Below are positions 1 to 5,218 of a stretch of 5,269 nt of DNA, one piece after another. The position numbers and the translations under genes are program-made. Every line of letters starts with the position of its first letter. Positions within the stretch are counted from its first letter, which is position 1. The stretch is from an uncultured Eubacteriales bacterium (GTDB taxonomy: Bacteria > Bacillota > Clostridia > Oscillospirales > CAG-272): contig URMC01000101.1 of the NCBI GenBank assembly GCA_900548735.1, positions 1 through 5,269 of the forward strand. Reading direction: 5' to 3'. Below the pieces are notes generated by a model. The model saw only the letters and a program-made list of their open reading frames with translations, made no database searches and was not told the DNA's origin.

Positions 1-204
1 AATCAGTCGGTCGGCGCGTCTGCCGATCTCGTTCAGGTTGTCCTGGTACTCGGCTTCGGTCACGCGAAGTACTTCCTCATATTGCGCCTTGCCCTGCGTT
101 TCCACCGCCGCACGCATCGCCGCCGCTTTCTCTCTGGCGGCAAGTTTCACCTTTTCGGCATCCGCTTCGGCTTTCCGGATTTCCTCAATCACTTGGTTTG
201 ACAT
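1..204 (-). CDS. Probable V/A-type ATP synthase subunit G/H (peripheral stalk), N-terminal part
   Basis: Reading leftward from an ATG at 204-202, the frame stays open for 68 codons to the window edge, so the C-terminus is missing. The protein starts MSNQVIEEIRKAEADAEKVK and continues as an uninterrupted, Ala/Glu/Lys/Arg-rich amphipathic helix with no membrane segment. A VIEEIRKAEADAEK-type opening followed by regularly spaced Ala and charged residues is what the small stalk subunits of V/A-type ATPases (AhaH/NtpF/subunit G) look like; in the enzyme they form the coiled-coil peripheral stator with subunit E. In many clostridia this gene is first in the ATPase operon, which fits the long leader and predicted promoter upstream. 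An AAGGACGG-type ribosome binding site lies about 10 bases before the ATG. Other coiled-coil proteins, such as an F-type b subunit or FliH-like protein, cannot be excluded from 68 residues. The family call is inferred from sequence character; no downstream ATPase gene is visible. Confidence 0.65.
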   Translation of the reverse strand, partial: MSNQVIEEIRKAEADAEKVKLAAREKAAAMRAAVETQGKAQYEEVLRVTEAEYQDNLNEIGRRADRLI

Positions 205-224
205 TCGGTTTCACCGTCCTTTTT

Positions 225-305
225 CCTTTGCATGGCAAAGGTTTTTTGCCGTGGGGCTGGCGCCCCGCAGGCGCGCCCCGCTGTCGGCGGGGCGCCATGC
301 TCCCC
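225..305 (-). promoter_or_regulatory. Structured 5' leader of the ATPase-like gene (nested GC hairpins)
   Basis: Two structures lie between the predicted start of transcription (about 356) and the start codon. GGCGCCCCGC at 259-268 is a perfect inverted match to GCGGGGCGCC at 287-296. A second copy of its core, at 273-281, can pair instead with 287-295 around a 5-base loop, so two stems compete for the same right arm. Outer GGGG/CCCC blocks (253-256 and 302-305) can extend the larger stem. Closer to the gene, 225-231 and 235-241 form a perfect 7-bp stem with a 3-base loop, next to the AAAGGA-like ribosome binding region. On the plus strand this last hairpin is followed by six T and would look like a terminator, but no plus-strand gene precedes it. 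I recognise no known riboswitch or ribosomal leader. The leader role is inferred from position. Confidence 0.45.
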
Positions 306-362
306 TTCGGGCGTGCGACCGTCCGATTTCCGCAGAAACAGGGAAGAATGTTTATTTTCATT

Positions 363-391
363 ATGATATCATATAATTCCTGCATTTGCAA
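363..391 (-). promoter_or_regulatory. Predicted sigma-A-type promoter for the ATPase-like gene
   Basis: Read on the minus strand, a TTGCAA -35 box (391-386) and a TATCAT -10 box (368-363) are separated by exactly 17 bases. The surrounding sequence is markedly AT-rich compared with the rest of the window. Transcription would start near 356, leaving a leader of about 150 bases before the ATG at 204. The -10 box overlaps the 10-base palindrome ATGATATCAT. This is a consensus-match prediction only. Confidence 0.6.
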
Positions 392-561
392 GGCGTTTTC
401 AAGAAATGTTTTCAATTTCGGGTGCAAAACCGGATACTTTGCGGCAAAGTGTGCAAAATGTGTAACATTTTGGTGTATCTGCGGGCGCGCCGGACCGCTG
501 GCGCCCGCAAAAACGTTCCGGTGACCGGTGACCGGCGACGGAAAGCGTGCCGAAAATCGGC

Positions 562-990
562 TCAACGCTTCGGAGAAGTTTCCTTTTTGGCGGCGGGCGG
601 GGTATCCCATTTGCTTTCCTGCACGGCTTGGTGCAAAAGGGTTGATCCCGTGCGCACTTCAAAAGTTACGGACAGCAAAGTGCTTGCCCCTTTTTGCGTC
701 TTTTTTGCATTTACCCGGCATACGTAATGAGAAAAACGGTATCCGCGCCCTTCCCGCACCGCGGCTTCCAGCGCTTCTGTCGCTTCCCTTACCAGCGTTT
801 CCCGCACAAACCCGCACAATGCCGCCGCCAGTGCCGCCGCGTGCCGCGCGGCGGCATCTTCACCCGGCGGGATGTGATATTCCAACCTCAGAACCTCGCA
901 CCCGCCGTGCCGGAAAATCTCACGCCCGTCTCCGGCGATTCCCTCCGGCGTTTTTTCTGCCTTTTTCTCAGCCTTTTTCCGCCGCTTCAT
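562..990 (-). CDS. Hypothetical basic protein, coupled to the upstream lipoprotein gene
   Basis: 142 residues, family not recognised. The start ATG (990-988) overlaps the stop of the lipoprotein gene as ATGA, and a GGGGAGGG ribosome binding site lies about 8 bases upstream, so translational coupling is very likely. The first 14 residues are almost all Lys, Arg, Glu and Ala. There is no signal peptide or membrane segment, so the product is probably cytoplasmic or peripheral. The middle (about 45-80) is an Ala-rich predicted helix. The most conserved-looking part is about 82-128, with the motif GYRFSHYVCRV followed by LLSVTFEVRTGSTLLHQAV, which reads as alternating beta strands. The tail is Pro/Lys-rich. 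The strand-rich part loosely recalls DUF3298/RsiV-like domains, but the similarity is too weak to name a family. A product that works with the neighbouring lipoprotein is inferred from the gene overlap only. Confidence 0.75.
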   Translation of the reverse strand: MKRRKKAEKKAEKTPEGIAGDGREIFRHGGCEVLRLEYHIPPGEDAAARHAAALAAALCGFVRETLVREATEALEAAVREGRGYRFSHYVCRVNAKKTQKGASTLLSVTFEVRTGSTLLHQAVQESKWDTPPAAKKETSPKR

Positions 991-1550
991 TTGCCGCCCT
1001 CCCCGTCGGAGGCAGTGGCCTCAAACCGGACAATTTTTGCGCTCACATTTCCGGTATTTGCCGAAAGCGGCACCCCGCCGGACAGAAAAACCAACGAAAA
1101 TCCGTCACCGGTGAGCTCCGTTTGCCCCTCCCCGTTGACTTTTGCCGTGCGCACGTTGCCCGCCACCGGAAACAGCGCAAAAATCGCCGCAAAATCCGAG
1201 TCCTGTGACAGCGGCACCGTCAGCTCTCCCGCTGTGAGAAACAGCGCCCCCTCCCGGTCGCGTGACAGCCTTGTGCCCGCCAGCGACTCCGGCGCATAGA
1301 ATGTAAACGTGCCGCAAAACGGGCGCGCCGTGCCGTCCTCCCGATATTCCGCAGGCTCGGCGCAAAGCTCCCCGGAAAAAGAAAGCTCCGGCAAGGTTCC
1401 CTCTATTTCAGCGGAAAACCCCGCCCGGAAAACGTCCAGAAAATCCTCGTTTTCCCGGCAGGAAACCATCGAAAAAAGCAGGCACAGCACCACCGGCACG
1501 GCCAAAAGCCCCCGGTACCCCCGCCGGGTTTTCCCGCTTTTTATTCGCAT
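987..1550 (-). CDS. Predicted lipoprotein of unknown function
   Basis: 187 residues from the ATG at 1550-1548. The frame is open further upstream, but this start has a strong GGGAGGGGGAG ribosome binding site and places a signal peptide exactly at the N-terminus. The signal has a basic n-region (KSGKTRRGYR), a hydrophobic core (about 15-26) and a lipobox-like MVSC ending at Cys31. Met rather than Leu at -3 makes the lipobox imperfect, but Ser at -1 is allowed. The mature part is secreted, probably membrane-anchored, and strand-rich, with FSGELCAEP, GTFTFYAPESLAGTRL, GALFLTAGELTVPL and SGGVPLSANTGNVSAKIVRFE. The layout resembles LolA-like lipoprotein folds, but I cannot assign a family. It is first in a two-gene unit, overlapping the next gene by 4 bases. 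The upstream -10-like box suggests possible expression from a sporulation-type sigma factor. Confidence 0.8.
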   Translation of the reverse strand: MRIKSGKTRRGYRGLLAVPVVLCLLFSMVSCRENEDFLDVFRAGFSAEIEGTLPELSFSGELCAEPAEYREDGTARPFCGTFTFYAPESLAGTRLSRDREGALFLTAGELTVPLSQDSDFAAIFALFPVAGNVRTAKVNGEGQTELTGDGFSLVFLSGGVPLSANTGNVSAKIVRFEATASDGEGGK

Positions 1551-1633
1551 CCATACTCCCCCTCCCGGTGCAAAACGCACCACGTATCGGTACATTTTGC
1601 TTTTCCGGCACCCTTGCGGCACCGATCCCGCTT

Positions 1634-1660
1634 TACTGTATGCATGCAAATACAAAAAAA
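1634..1660 (-). promoter_or_regulatory. Candidate sporulation-type (sigma-E/K-like) promoter for the lipoprotein pair
   Basis: On the minus strand the sequence CATACAGTA occurs at 1642-1634. It fits the CATACAnT -10 consensus of sigma-E and also the CATAnnnTA form described for sigma-K. Sixteen bases further upstream the triplet is ATT, against the ATA expected for a sigma-E -35 region. No good TTGACA/TATAAT pair for sigma-A is visible on this strand between 1551 and 1700. Transcription would begin near 1627, leaving a leader of about 76 bases. This is a short motif match in a region that must carry some promoter, so it is tentative. Confidence 0.3.
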
Positions 1661-1672
1661 TGCCGCGCCCAC

Positions 1673-1701
1673 TTGTCAGCAGACAAAAATTGTGGTATGA
1701 T
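1673..1701 (+). promoter_or_regulatory. Sigma-A-type promoter of the alr-araC-luxS-mtnN run
   Basis: A TTGTCA -35 box (1673-1678) and a TATGAT -10 box (1696-1701) are separated by exactly 17 bases. They are followed by AAAGGA (1709-1714) and the alr start codon at 1721. Transcription would start around 1708, giving a leader of only about a dozen bases, just enough for the ribosome binding site. The -35 box is also the left half of TTGTC-AGCA-GACAA (1673-1686), a 5-bp inverted repeat that could be an operator. No other convincing promoter was seen before luxS, so this one may serve all four genes. Confidence 0.75.
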
Positions 1702-1720
1702 GGCATAGAAAGGAACAGCC

Positions 1721-2824
1721 ATGCGACCTTTTCCCCCGGATCGTGCCGTGGCGCGTATTCACACCACCGCACTGGTCAAAAATTTCCGTCAGCTCCAGAA
1801 AAGGGCGGGCAACGCACAGATTTTTGCCGTGGTCAAGGCAAATGCCTACGGGCACGGGCTGGAGGGCGTAACCGCTACGCTTGCCGGCGCCGGGTGCACC
1901 GCTTTTGCCACGGCAACCTTAGAGGAGGCGTGCACCGTGCGCTTGCACGCACCGGGGGCAACCATTCTGATTCTCGGTTATACGCCGCCGCAAAAGGCGC
2001 GCCTGCTCTCGGAGCTTTCCCTCACGCAAACCGTATTTTCCGCGCGCTATGCCAAAGCGCTGGACGCGGTGGCAACCACCGCCGGGCGGGTGATCTCGGT
2101 ACATTTCAAGGTAGACGGGGGTATGACGCGCCTCGGCTTTCCGGCGGACGGCGGGCGGATAATCCGGGACACCGTGGAAGAGTGCCCGATGCTTCTGCCC
2201 ACCGGGATCTATACGCATTTCCCCACCCCGCAGGACCCGGAAGCGACCGGCGAAACCCTGACACGTTTCCGTACCCTTTGCGGCGCTCTTGCCGCATGCG
2301 GACTGCGCCTGCCGCGCCATGCCGCGGCTTCCGCGGCGATGCTCACCCGTGAGGACGCAATGCTGGATGCGGTGCGCCCCGGGCTGGCGCTCTACGGCAT
2401 TTCCCCGACCCCGCAAGACCTGCCGCTGACCCCGGTACTGACGCTGACCGCCCCGATTGTACAGATCCATGAGGTGCCTGCGGGCACCCCGGTTGGCTAC
2501 GGTGGCGCGTTTGTGACCGAGCGCAAATCCCGCATCGGCACCCTGCCGCTGGGGTATGGGGACGGATTTTCCCGCGCGCTGGCGGCTTTCCCGCTCACGC
2601 TATTGCACGGCAGAAAAAAATACCCCGTGCCGGTGGCGGGCAGGGTCTGCATGGATCAGACCATGGTGGATCTGACCGGCACCCCCGCAAAAGAGGGGGA
2701 TACGGTATCGGTTTTCGGGGATGTAACGGCGGCGGCAAATGCCGCCGGTACCATCCCTTATGAAATTCTCACCGCGCTTTCGGCAAGGGTGCCGCGGGTT
2801 GCGGTTTTTGATCCGGAAGAATAA
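1721..2824 (+). CDS. alr: Alanine racemase
   Basis: 367 residues, a normal length for the family. The cytoplasmic PLP enzyme interconverts L- and D-alanine, supplying D-Ala for peptidoglycan. The PLP-binding motif AVVKANAYGHG places the Schiff-base lysine at Lys39. VHFKVDGGMTRLGF (about 127-140) carries Lys130, matching the lysine carbamylated in some Alr enzymes, and Arg137, which contacts PLP. IYTHFPTPQDP holds His166, RPGLALYG lies at 219-226, and VGYGGAF supplies the second catalytic base, Tyr260. GRVCMDQTMVDL (307-318) and EILTALSARVPR (348-359) complete the C-terminal beta domain. The usual DTGM is DGGM here, a minor variation. The ATG at 1721 is supported by AAAGGA at 1709-1714 and the promoter just upstream. 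The next gene begins about 40 bases after the stop with no terminator between them, so co-transcription with the regulator and luxS-mtnN is likely. Confidence 0.96.
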   Translation: MRPFPPDRAVARIHTTALVKNFRQLQKRAGNAQIFAVVKANAYGHGLEGVTATLAGAGCTAFATATLEEACTVRLHAPGATILILGYTPPQKARLLSELSLTQTVFSARYAKALDAVATTAGRVISVHFKVDGGMTRLGFPADGGRIIRDTVEECPMLLPTGIYTHFPTPQDPEATGETLTRFRTLCGALAACGLRLPRHAAASAAMLTREDAMLDAVRPGLALYGISPTPQDLPLTPVLTLTAPIVQIHEVPAGTPVGYGGAFVTERKSRIGTLPLGYGDGFSRALAAFPLTLLHGRKKYPVPVAGRVCMDQTMVDLTGTPAKEGDTVSVFGDVTAAANAAGTIPYEILTALSARVPRVAVFDPEE

Positions 2825-2863
2825 AAATCCCCCCACATGTTCTGCAAAACACGGGGAGAAAGG

Positions 2864-3727
2864 ATGTTTATGGTCGCTTTTTACGAGAACCGCACCGACG
2901 AGTTTCACGCACGGTGCGCAAAGGACGGCAAGGGGCACGTCGGGTGCCCCGCGCACCTGCATTACCACTTAGAGCTGGTGATTTTTCTGGAGGGGGAGAC
3001 GCGCGCTTTTGCCGACACCAGGGAGTACACCCTGCACCCTGGCGACGTGTTTCTGACCTTCCCCAATCAGGTGCACCGGTATGAGACCTACACCAAGGAA
3101 GGATATTACCTTTTTATTGTAAACCCGGACATTCTCTCCGAGCTTTCCCGCGTGTTTGACGGCGGCGTGCCGACCTCGGCGGTGTTGCCCGGTGCCGCAA
3201 AGGACCCGGAAATTGTGGAGCTTGCCGATAAGCTGTATCATATCCGGGAGGATATGCCGTTTTACGAGACGTTGCGGCGCGGGTACCTGCTGACGCTGTT
3301 TTCCAAGCTGTTGCCGCAGTTTACCCTGACCTCCGCCAACACGGGGGATACCCACGCACTCAAGGATATTGTGACCTACTGCACCAAAAACTACACCAAG
3401 GACCTGTCGCTCGCAGAGCTGGAGCGGGAGCTGCACATCAGCCGCTACTATATCTCCCATCTGTTTTCGGACAAGCTGAAAATCGGCTTCAACAGCTACA
3501 TCAACTCGCTTCGCATCTCCTACGCCTGCCGGTATCTGCGCCACAGCGACAAATCGGTGACCGAAATCAGCAATCTGGTAGGCTTCAGCACATTGCGCAC
3601 CTTCAACCGCGCGTTCCTCCGGCAGACCGGAAAGACCCCCAGCGAATACCGCCGCTCCAAAAGCGTGGTTCCCTCTGCCGCACACCGCGCGCAGGAAAAA
3701 GAAGAAAGGAATGGATCATCCAAATGA
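2864..3727 (+). CDS. AraC-family transcriptional regulator with N-terminal cupin-type sensor domain
   Basis: 287 residues from the ATG at 2864. An in-frame ATG at 2837 lacks a ribosome binding site, while GGGGAGAAAGG (2853-2863) sits directly before 2864. The ATG at 2870 is an equally possible start. The N-terminal half is a cupin-like ligand-binding domain, with HLHYHLELVIFLEG (His31, His33, His35) and YTLHPGDVFLTFPNQVH (about 55-71). The C-terminal half has the two AraC helix-turn-helix motifs: LSLAELERELHISRYYISHLF (about 181-201), and SVTEISNLVGFSTLRTFNRAF (about 231-251) followed by the signature TGKTPSEYRR (255-264). Proteins of this design bind a small molecule and usually activate nearby promoters. 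The stop overlaps the luxS start by 4 bases (ATGA), so the regulator is translated together with luxS. Control of the luxS-mtnN genes, or sensing of a metabolite from that pathway, is inferred from context; the ligand is unknown. Confidence 0.93.
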   Translation: MFMVAFYENRTDEFHARCAKDGKGHVGCPAHLHYHLELVIFLEGETRAFADTREYTLHPGDVFLTFPNQVHRYETYTKEGYYLFIVNPDILSELSRVFDGGVPTSAVLPGAAKDPEIVELADKLYHIREDMPFYETLRRGYLLTLFSKLLPQFTLTSANTGDTHALKDIVTYCTKNYTKDLSLAELERELHISRYYISHLFSDKLKIGFNSYINSLRISYACRYLRHSDKSVTEISNLVGFSTLRTFNRAFLRQTGKTPSEYRRSKSVVPSAAHRAQEKEERNGSSK

Positions 3728-4176
3728 AAAAAATTGCCAGCTTCACCGTGGATCACGATAAGATCGTGCCCGGAATGTATATCTCCCGGGAGGACGGGGA
3801 CATCACGACCTTTGACCTGCGCACCCGCCGCCCCAACTGCGGGGAGTATATGGACAACCTGACCATGCACTCGGTAGAGCATATGCTTGCCACGTATCTG
3901 CGCGGCGGCGCGTGGGGCGCACATATCATTTATTTCGGACCCATGGGGTGCCAGACCGGGTTTTATCTGCTGGTGCGGGATCTCTCGCCGGAGGAAAGCG
4001 AGCGGGCGCTGATTGACGCGCTGGAAAAGACGCTGACAGCGGGAGAGATGTTCGGCGCCACGAGAAAGGAGTGCGGCAATTACCGGAATCTCTCGCTGGA
4101 TGCCGCTAAAAAAGAATGCGCGGCGTATCTTGCCGTGCTGAAAGAACGGAAAGGAAGGTTTACCTATGAGCAATAA
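3724..4176 (+). CDS. luxS: S-ribosylhomocysteine lyase (AI-2 synthase)
   Basis: 150 residues, slightly shorter than the common length of about 155-170. This cytoplasmic metalloenzyme splits S-ribosylhomocysteine into homocysteine and 4,5-dihydroxy-2,3-pentanedione, which rearranges to autoinducer-2. The zinc motif HSVEH (His49, Glu52, His53) follows the conserved FDLRTRRPN and LTMHSVEH segments. PMGCQTGFYL holds the catalytic Cys76, and ECGNYRNLSL supplies the third zinc ligand, Cys117. In most family members a histidine stands a few residues after that cysteine (form CGNYxxHxL); here the place is taken by Asn122. The start overlaps the araC stop by 4 bases. An AAAGGA about 14 bases upstream is rather distant, which fits reinitiation after araC. 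The gene runs 11 bases into mtnN, the enzyme that makes its substrate. Confidence 0.97.
   Translation: MKKIASFTVDHDKIVPGMYISREDGDITTFDLRTRRPNCGEYMDNLTMHSVEHMLATYLRGGAWGAHIIYFGPMGCQTGFYLLVRDLSPEESERALIDALEKTLTAGEMFGATRKECGNYRNLSLDAAKKECAAYLAVLKERKGRFTYEQ
4153..4158 (+). promoter_or_regulatory. Ribosome binding site for mtnN inside the end of luxS
   Basis: GGAAGG lies 7 bases before the ATG at 4166 and is embedded in the last codons of luxS. It fixes the mtnN start inside the luxS frame (11-base overlap) and explains how mtnN is translated from the shared transcript. Confidence 0.7.
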
Positions 4177-4885
4177 AACGGAACGGATCGGCGTGATCGG
4201 CGCAATGGAAATAGAGATTGAGGGATTGCGCGCACAGATGGAAGAAGTGCAGGAAGAGACGGTCAGCGGGGTACGCTTCACCTCCGGAACGCTTTGCGGG
4301 CGCGAGGTGGTGCTTTGTGTATGCGGGATCGGCAAGGTATTTGCCGCCATTGCGGCGGAAGCGATGATCCTGCACTTCGGCGTGACGGCGCTGATCAACA
4401 CCGGCGTTGCCGGCGGGCTTGCCGACGGACTGCGCGTAGGGGACGTTGTGGTGGCGGACGCGGTGGTACAGCACGATATGAACACCACGGCGTGCGGCGA
4501 CCCGCAGGGGTTGCTTTCGGGGTTGAATCTGGTAGAACTGCCCGCCGACCGGGCGCTGAGCGAAGCGCTGTTTGCCGCCGCAAAGGAGGAAAACTGCCAC
4601 GTGATGCGCGGGGTCATCGCCTCGGGCGACCTGTTTGTGGCAAAGGACTCCCACAAAAAATTTATCAAAGAGACCTTTCACGCCGCCGCCTGTGAAATGG
4701 AGGGCGCGCCCATCGGACATGTGGCAACGGTCAACGGCGTGCCGTTTGCGGTGCTTCGCTGTATCTCCGACGGCGGGGACGGCATGGAGTTTGAACAGTT
4801 TGCCAAACTCGCCGCGGATATTTCCACAAGAGTGATCCTGCACTGCCTGCGCCACCTGCGGCGGGGGCTCCTGCGGTGCGGCTAA
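4166..4885 (+). CDS. mtnN: 5'-methylthioadenosine/S-adenosylhomocysteine nucleosidase
   Basis: 239 residues against about 230 for the family (also named pfs). It hydrolyses SAH to adenine and S-ribosylhomocysteine, and MTA to adenine and methylthioribose; the first product is the substrate of LuxS. The N-terminal IGVIGAMEIEIEGL holds Glu17, matching the family's catalytic Glu12. Next come VLCVCGIGKVFAAIAAE (phosphorylase-like fold), LINTGVAGGLADGLRVGDVVVADAVVQHDM (about 77-105) and CEMEGAPIGHV with ribose-binding Glu179. RCISDGGD carries the general acid Asp202. The protein should end near residue 230; the last residues, RRGLLRCG, are encoded by the start of a 29-base tandem repeat, and the frame closes with two stops in a row (TAA TAG, 4883-4888). 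It is the last gene of the run; the first strong terminator downstream is at 5009-5040. Confidence 0.96.
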   Translation: MSNKTERIGVIGAMEIEIEGLRAQMEEVQEETVSGVRFTSGTLCGREVVLCVCGIGKVFAAIAAEAMILHFGVTALINTGVAGGLADGLRVGDVVVADAVVQHDMNTTACGDPQGLLSGLNLVELPADRALSEALFAAAKEENCHVMRGVIASGDLFVAKDSHKKFIKETFHAAACEMEGAPIGHVATVNGVPFAVLRCISDGGDGMEFEQFAKLAADISTRVILHCLRHLRRGLLRCG

Positions 4886-4946
4886 TAGGCTGGCGGCACC
4901 TGCGGTGCGGCTTGCAGGCTGACGGCACCTGCGGTGCGGCTTGCAG
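4870..4946 (+). repeat. GC-rich tandem repeat, 29-base period, three units (last partial)
   Basis: The block CCTGCGGTGCGGCT begins at 4870, 4899 and 4928, exactly 29 bases apart. Units 1 and 2 match at 25 of 29 positions; unit 3 matches for 19 bases before it runs into the inverted repeat arm. Three of the four differences in unit 1 (AAT for TGC) create the stop codons of mtnN. The joins between units contain GCACC-TGC-GGTGC, a 5-bp hairpin. There is no unique spacer sequence between copies, so this is not a CRISPR array. Confidence 0.85.
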
Positions 4947-5008
4947 AGTCAGTTGGGTGCACACAGCGAAAGTTTGGCATCGGTTACCCAAAAGTTTTTG
5001 CGGGATTT

Positions 5009-5040
5009 AAAAGGGGGCTTTTTTCAAAAAGCCCCCTTTT
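5009..5040 (+). terminator. Strong intrinsic terminator ending the luxS-mtnN transcript
   Basis: AAAAGGGGGCTTTTT (5009-5023) pairs perfectly with AAAAAGCCCCCTTTT (5026-5040), about 15 bp with a very small loop. The run of T on the right arm and the matching A run on the left make it usable in both directions. It lies about 125 bases after the mtnN stop, inside the inverted-repeat element. No nearer terminator was found after alr, araC or luxS. Confidence 0.85.
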
Positions 5041-5110
5041 CGCACGCCTGCGGCGGGCAATAGAGTCAGTATGTTCGCCGCCGGAATGTTTGTATGGCAT
5101 TTTCTTTTTG

Positions 5111-5144
5111 CTTCTTTTTCTTTTTCTCTCAAAAGGAAAAGAAG
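5111..5144. repeat. Pyrimidine/purine hairpin, 14-bp stem
   Basis: CTTCTTTTTCTTTT (5111-5124) is complementary to AAAAGGAAAAGAAG (5131-5144) at 13 of 14 positions, the exception being a T-G wobble, around a 6-base loop TCTCTC. One arm is entirely pyrimidine and the other entirely purine. It is not followed by a T run on the plus strand. It sits in the middle of the inverted-repeat element and is probably part of its conserved structure. Confidence 0.65.
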
Positions 5145-5186
5145 GACTAAGGAATCTGATAGAACGATAGATAGAGTAACCCTTAT

Positions 5187-5218
5187 GTCAGGGCGGGGGC
5201 ATATGGAATGCCCCTGAC
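5187..5218. repeat. Hairpin near the right end of the element
   Basis: GTCAGG with GGCAT on the left (5187-5192 and 5198-5202) pairs with ATGCC and CCTGAC on the right (ending at 5218). The left arm carries a five-base bulge, and the loop is about six bases. It lies just inside the right inverted repeat arm and has no T run, so it is not a typical terminator. Confidence 0.45.

Larger units (their letters stand above)
205..561. other. Gene-free intergenic region with leader hairpins, a promoter and small inverted repeats
   Basis: This 357-base stretch separates the minus-strand hypothetical gene (stop at 562) from the minus-strand ATPase-like gene (start at 204). No open frame here has a convincing ribosome binding site or protein-like composition. 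From right to left it holds: a 5-bp hairpin directly after the stop codon (549-561); two copies plus one variant of a 7-base tandem repeat, CCGGTGA (518-538), followed on the minus strand by a run of five T (513-509); an 8-bp GC inverted repeat (481-488 with 501-508); two AT-richer perfect stems (436-450 and 454-472); the promoter at 363-391; and the GC-rich leader structures at 225-305. The 518-538 repeat plus T run is the only candidate terminator for the upstream pair, and it is weak, so read-through into the ATPase operon is possible. Confidence 0.7.

Noticed and set aside
225..247. Plus-strand intrinsic terminator (7-bp stem followed by six T)
   Set aside because: No plus-strand gene ends upstream of it. 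Its position fits better as a leader hairpin of the minus-strand gene.
481..508. GC inverted repeat as terminator for the minus-strand pair
   Set aside because: The 8-bp stem is solid but no T run follows it on the minus strand.
528..1299. Long plus-strand open frames opposite the two minus-strand genes
   Set aside because: They are Pro/Arg/Ser-rich products of the antisense of GC-rich genes, without ribosome binding sites or recognisable domains. The minus-strand genes have both signal features and a start/stop overlap.
1551..1772. Longer N-terminus for the lipoprotein (frame open to 1772)
   Set aside because: The extension would bury the signal peptide, cross the alr promoter and start without a good ribosome binding site; the ATG at 1550 has a strong one.
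3520..4668. A 382-codon minus-strand open frame opposite araC, luxS and mtnN
   Set aside because: It lies across three well-recognised plus-strand genes and its protein is low-complexity and domain-free.
4870..4946. Possible short CRISPR array, because units recur every 29 bases
   Set aside because: Copies are directly adjacent with no unique spacers between them, there are fewer than three full units and no cas gene is visible.
4934..5170. Plus-strand open frame of 78 codons across the same region
   Set aside because: It spans the arm, the terminator and the pyrimidine tract; its hydrophobic run is simply the T-rich hairpin translated. No ribosome binding site is seen.
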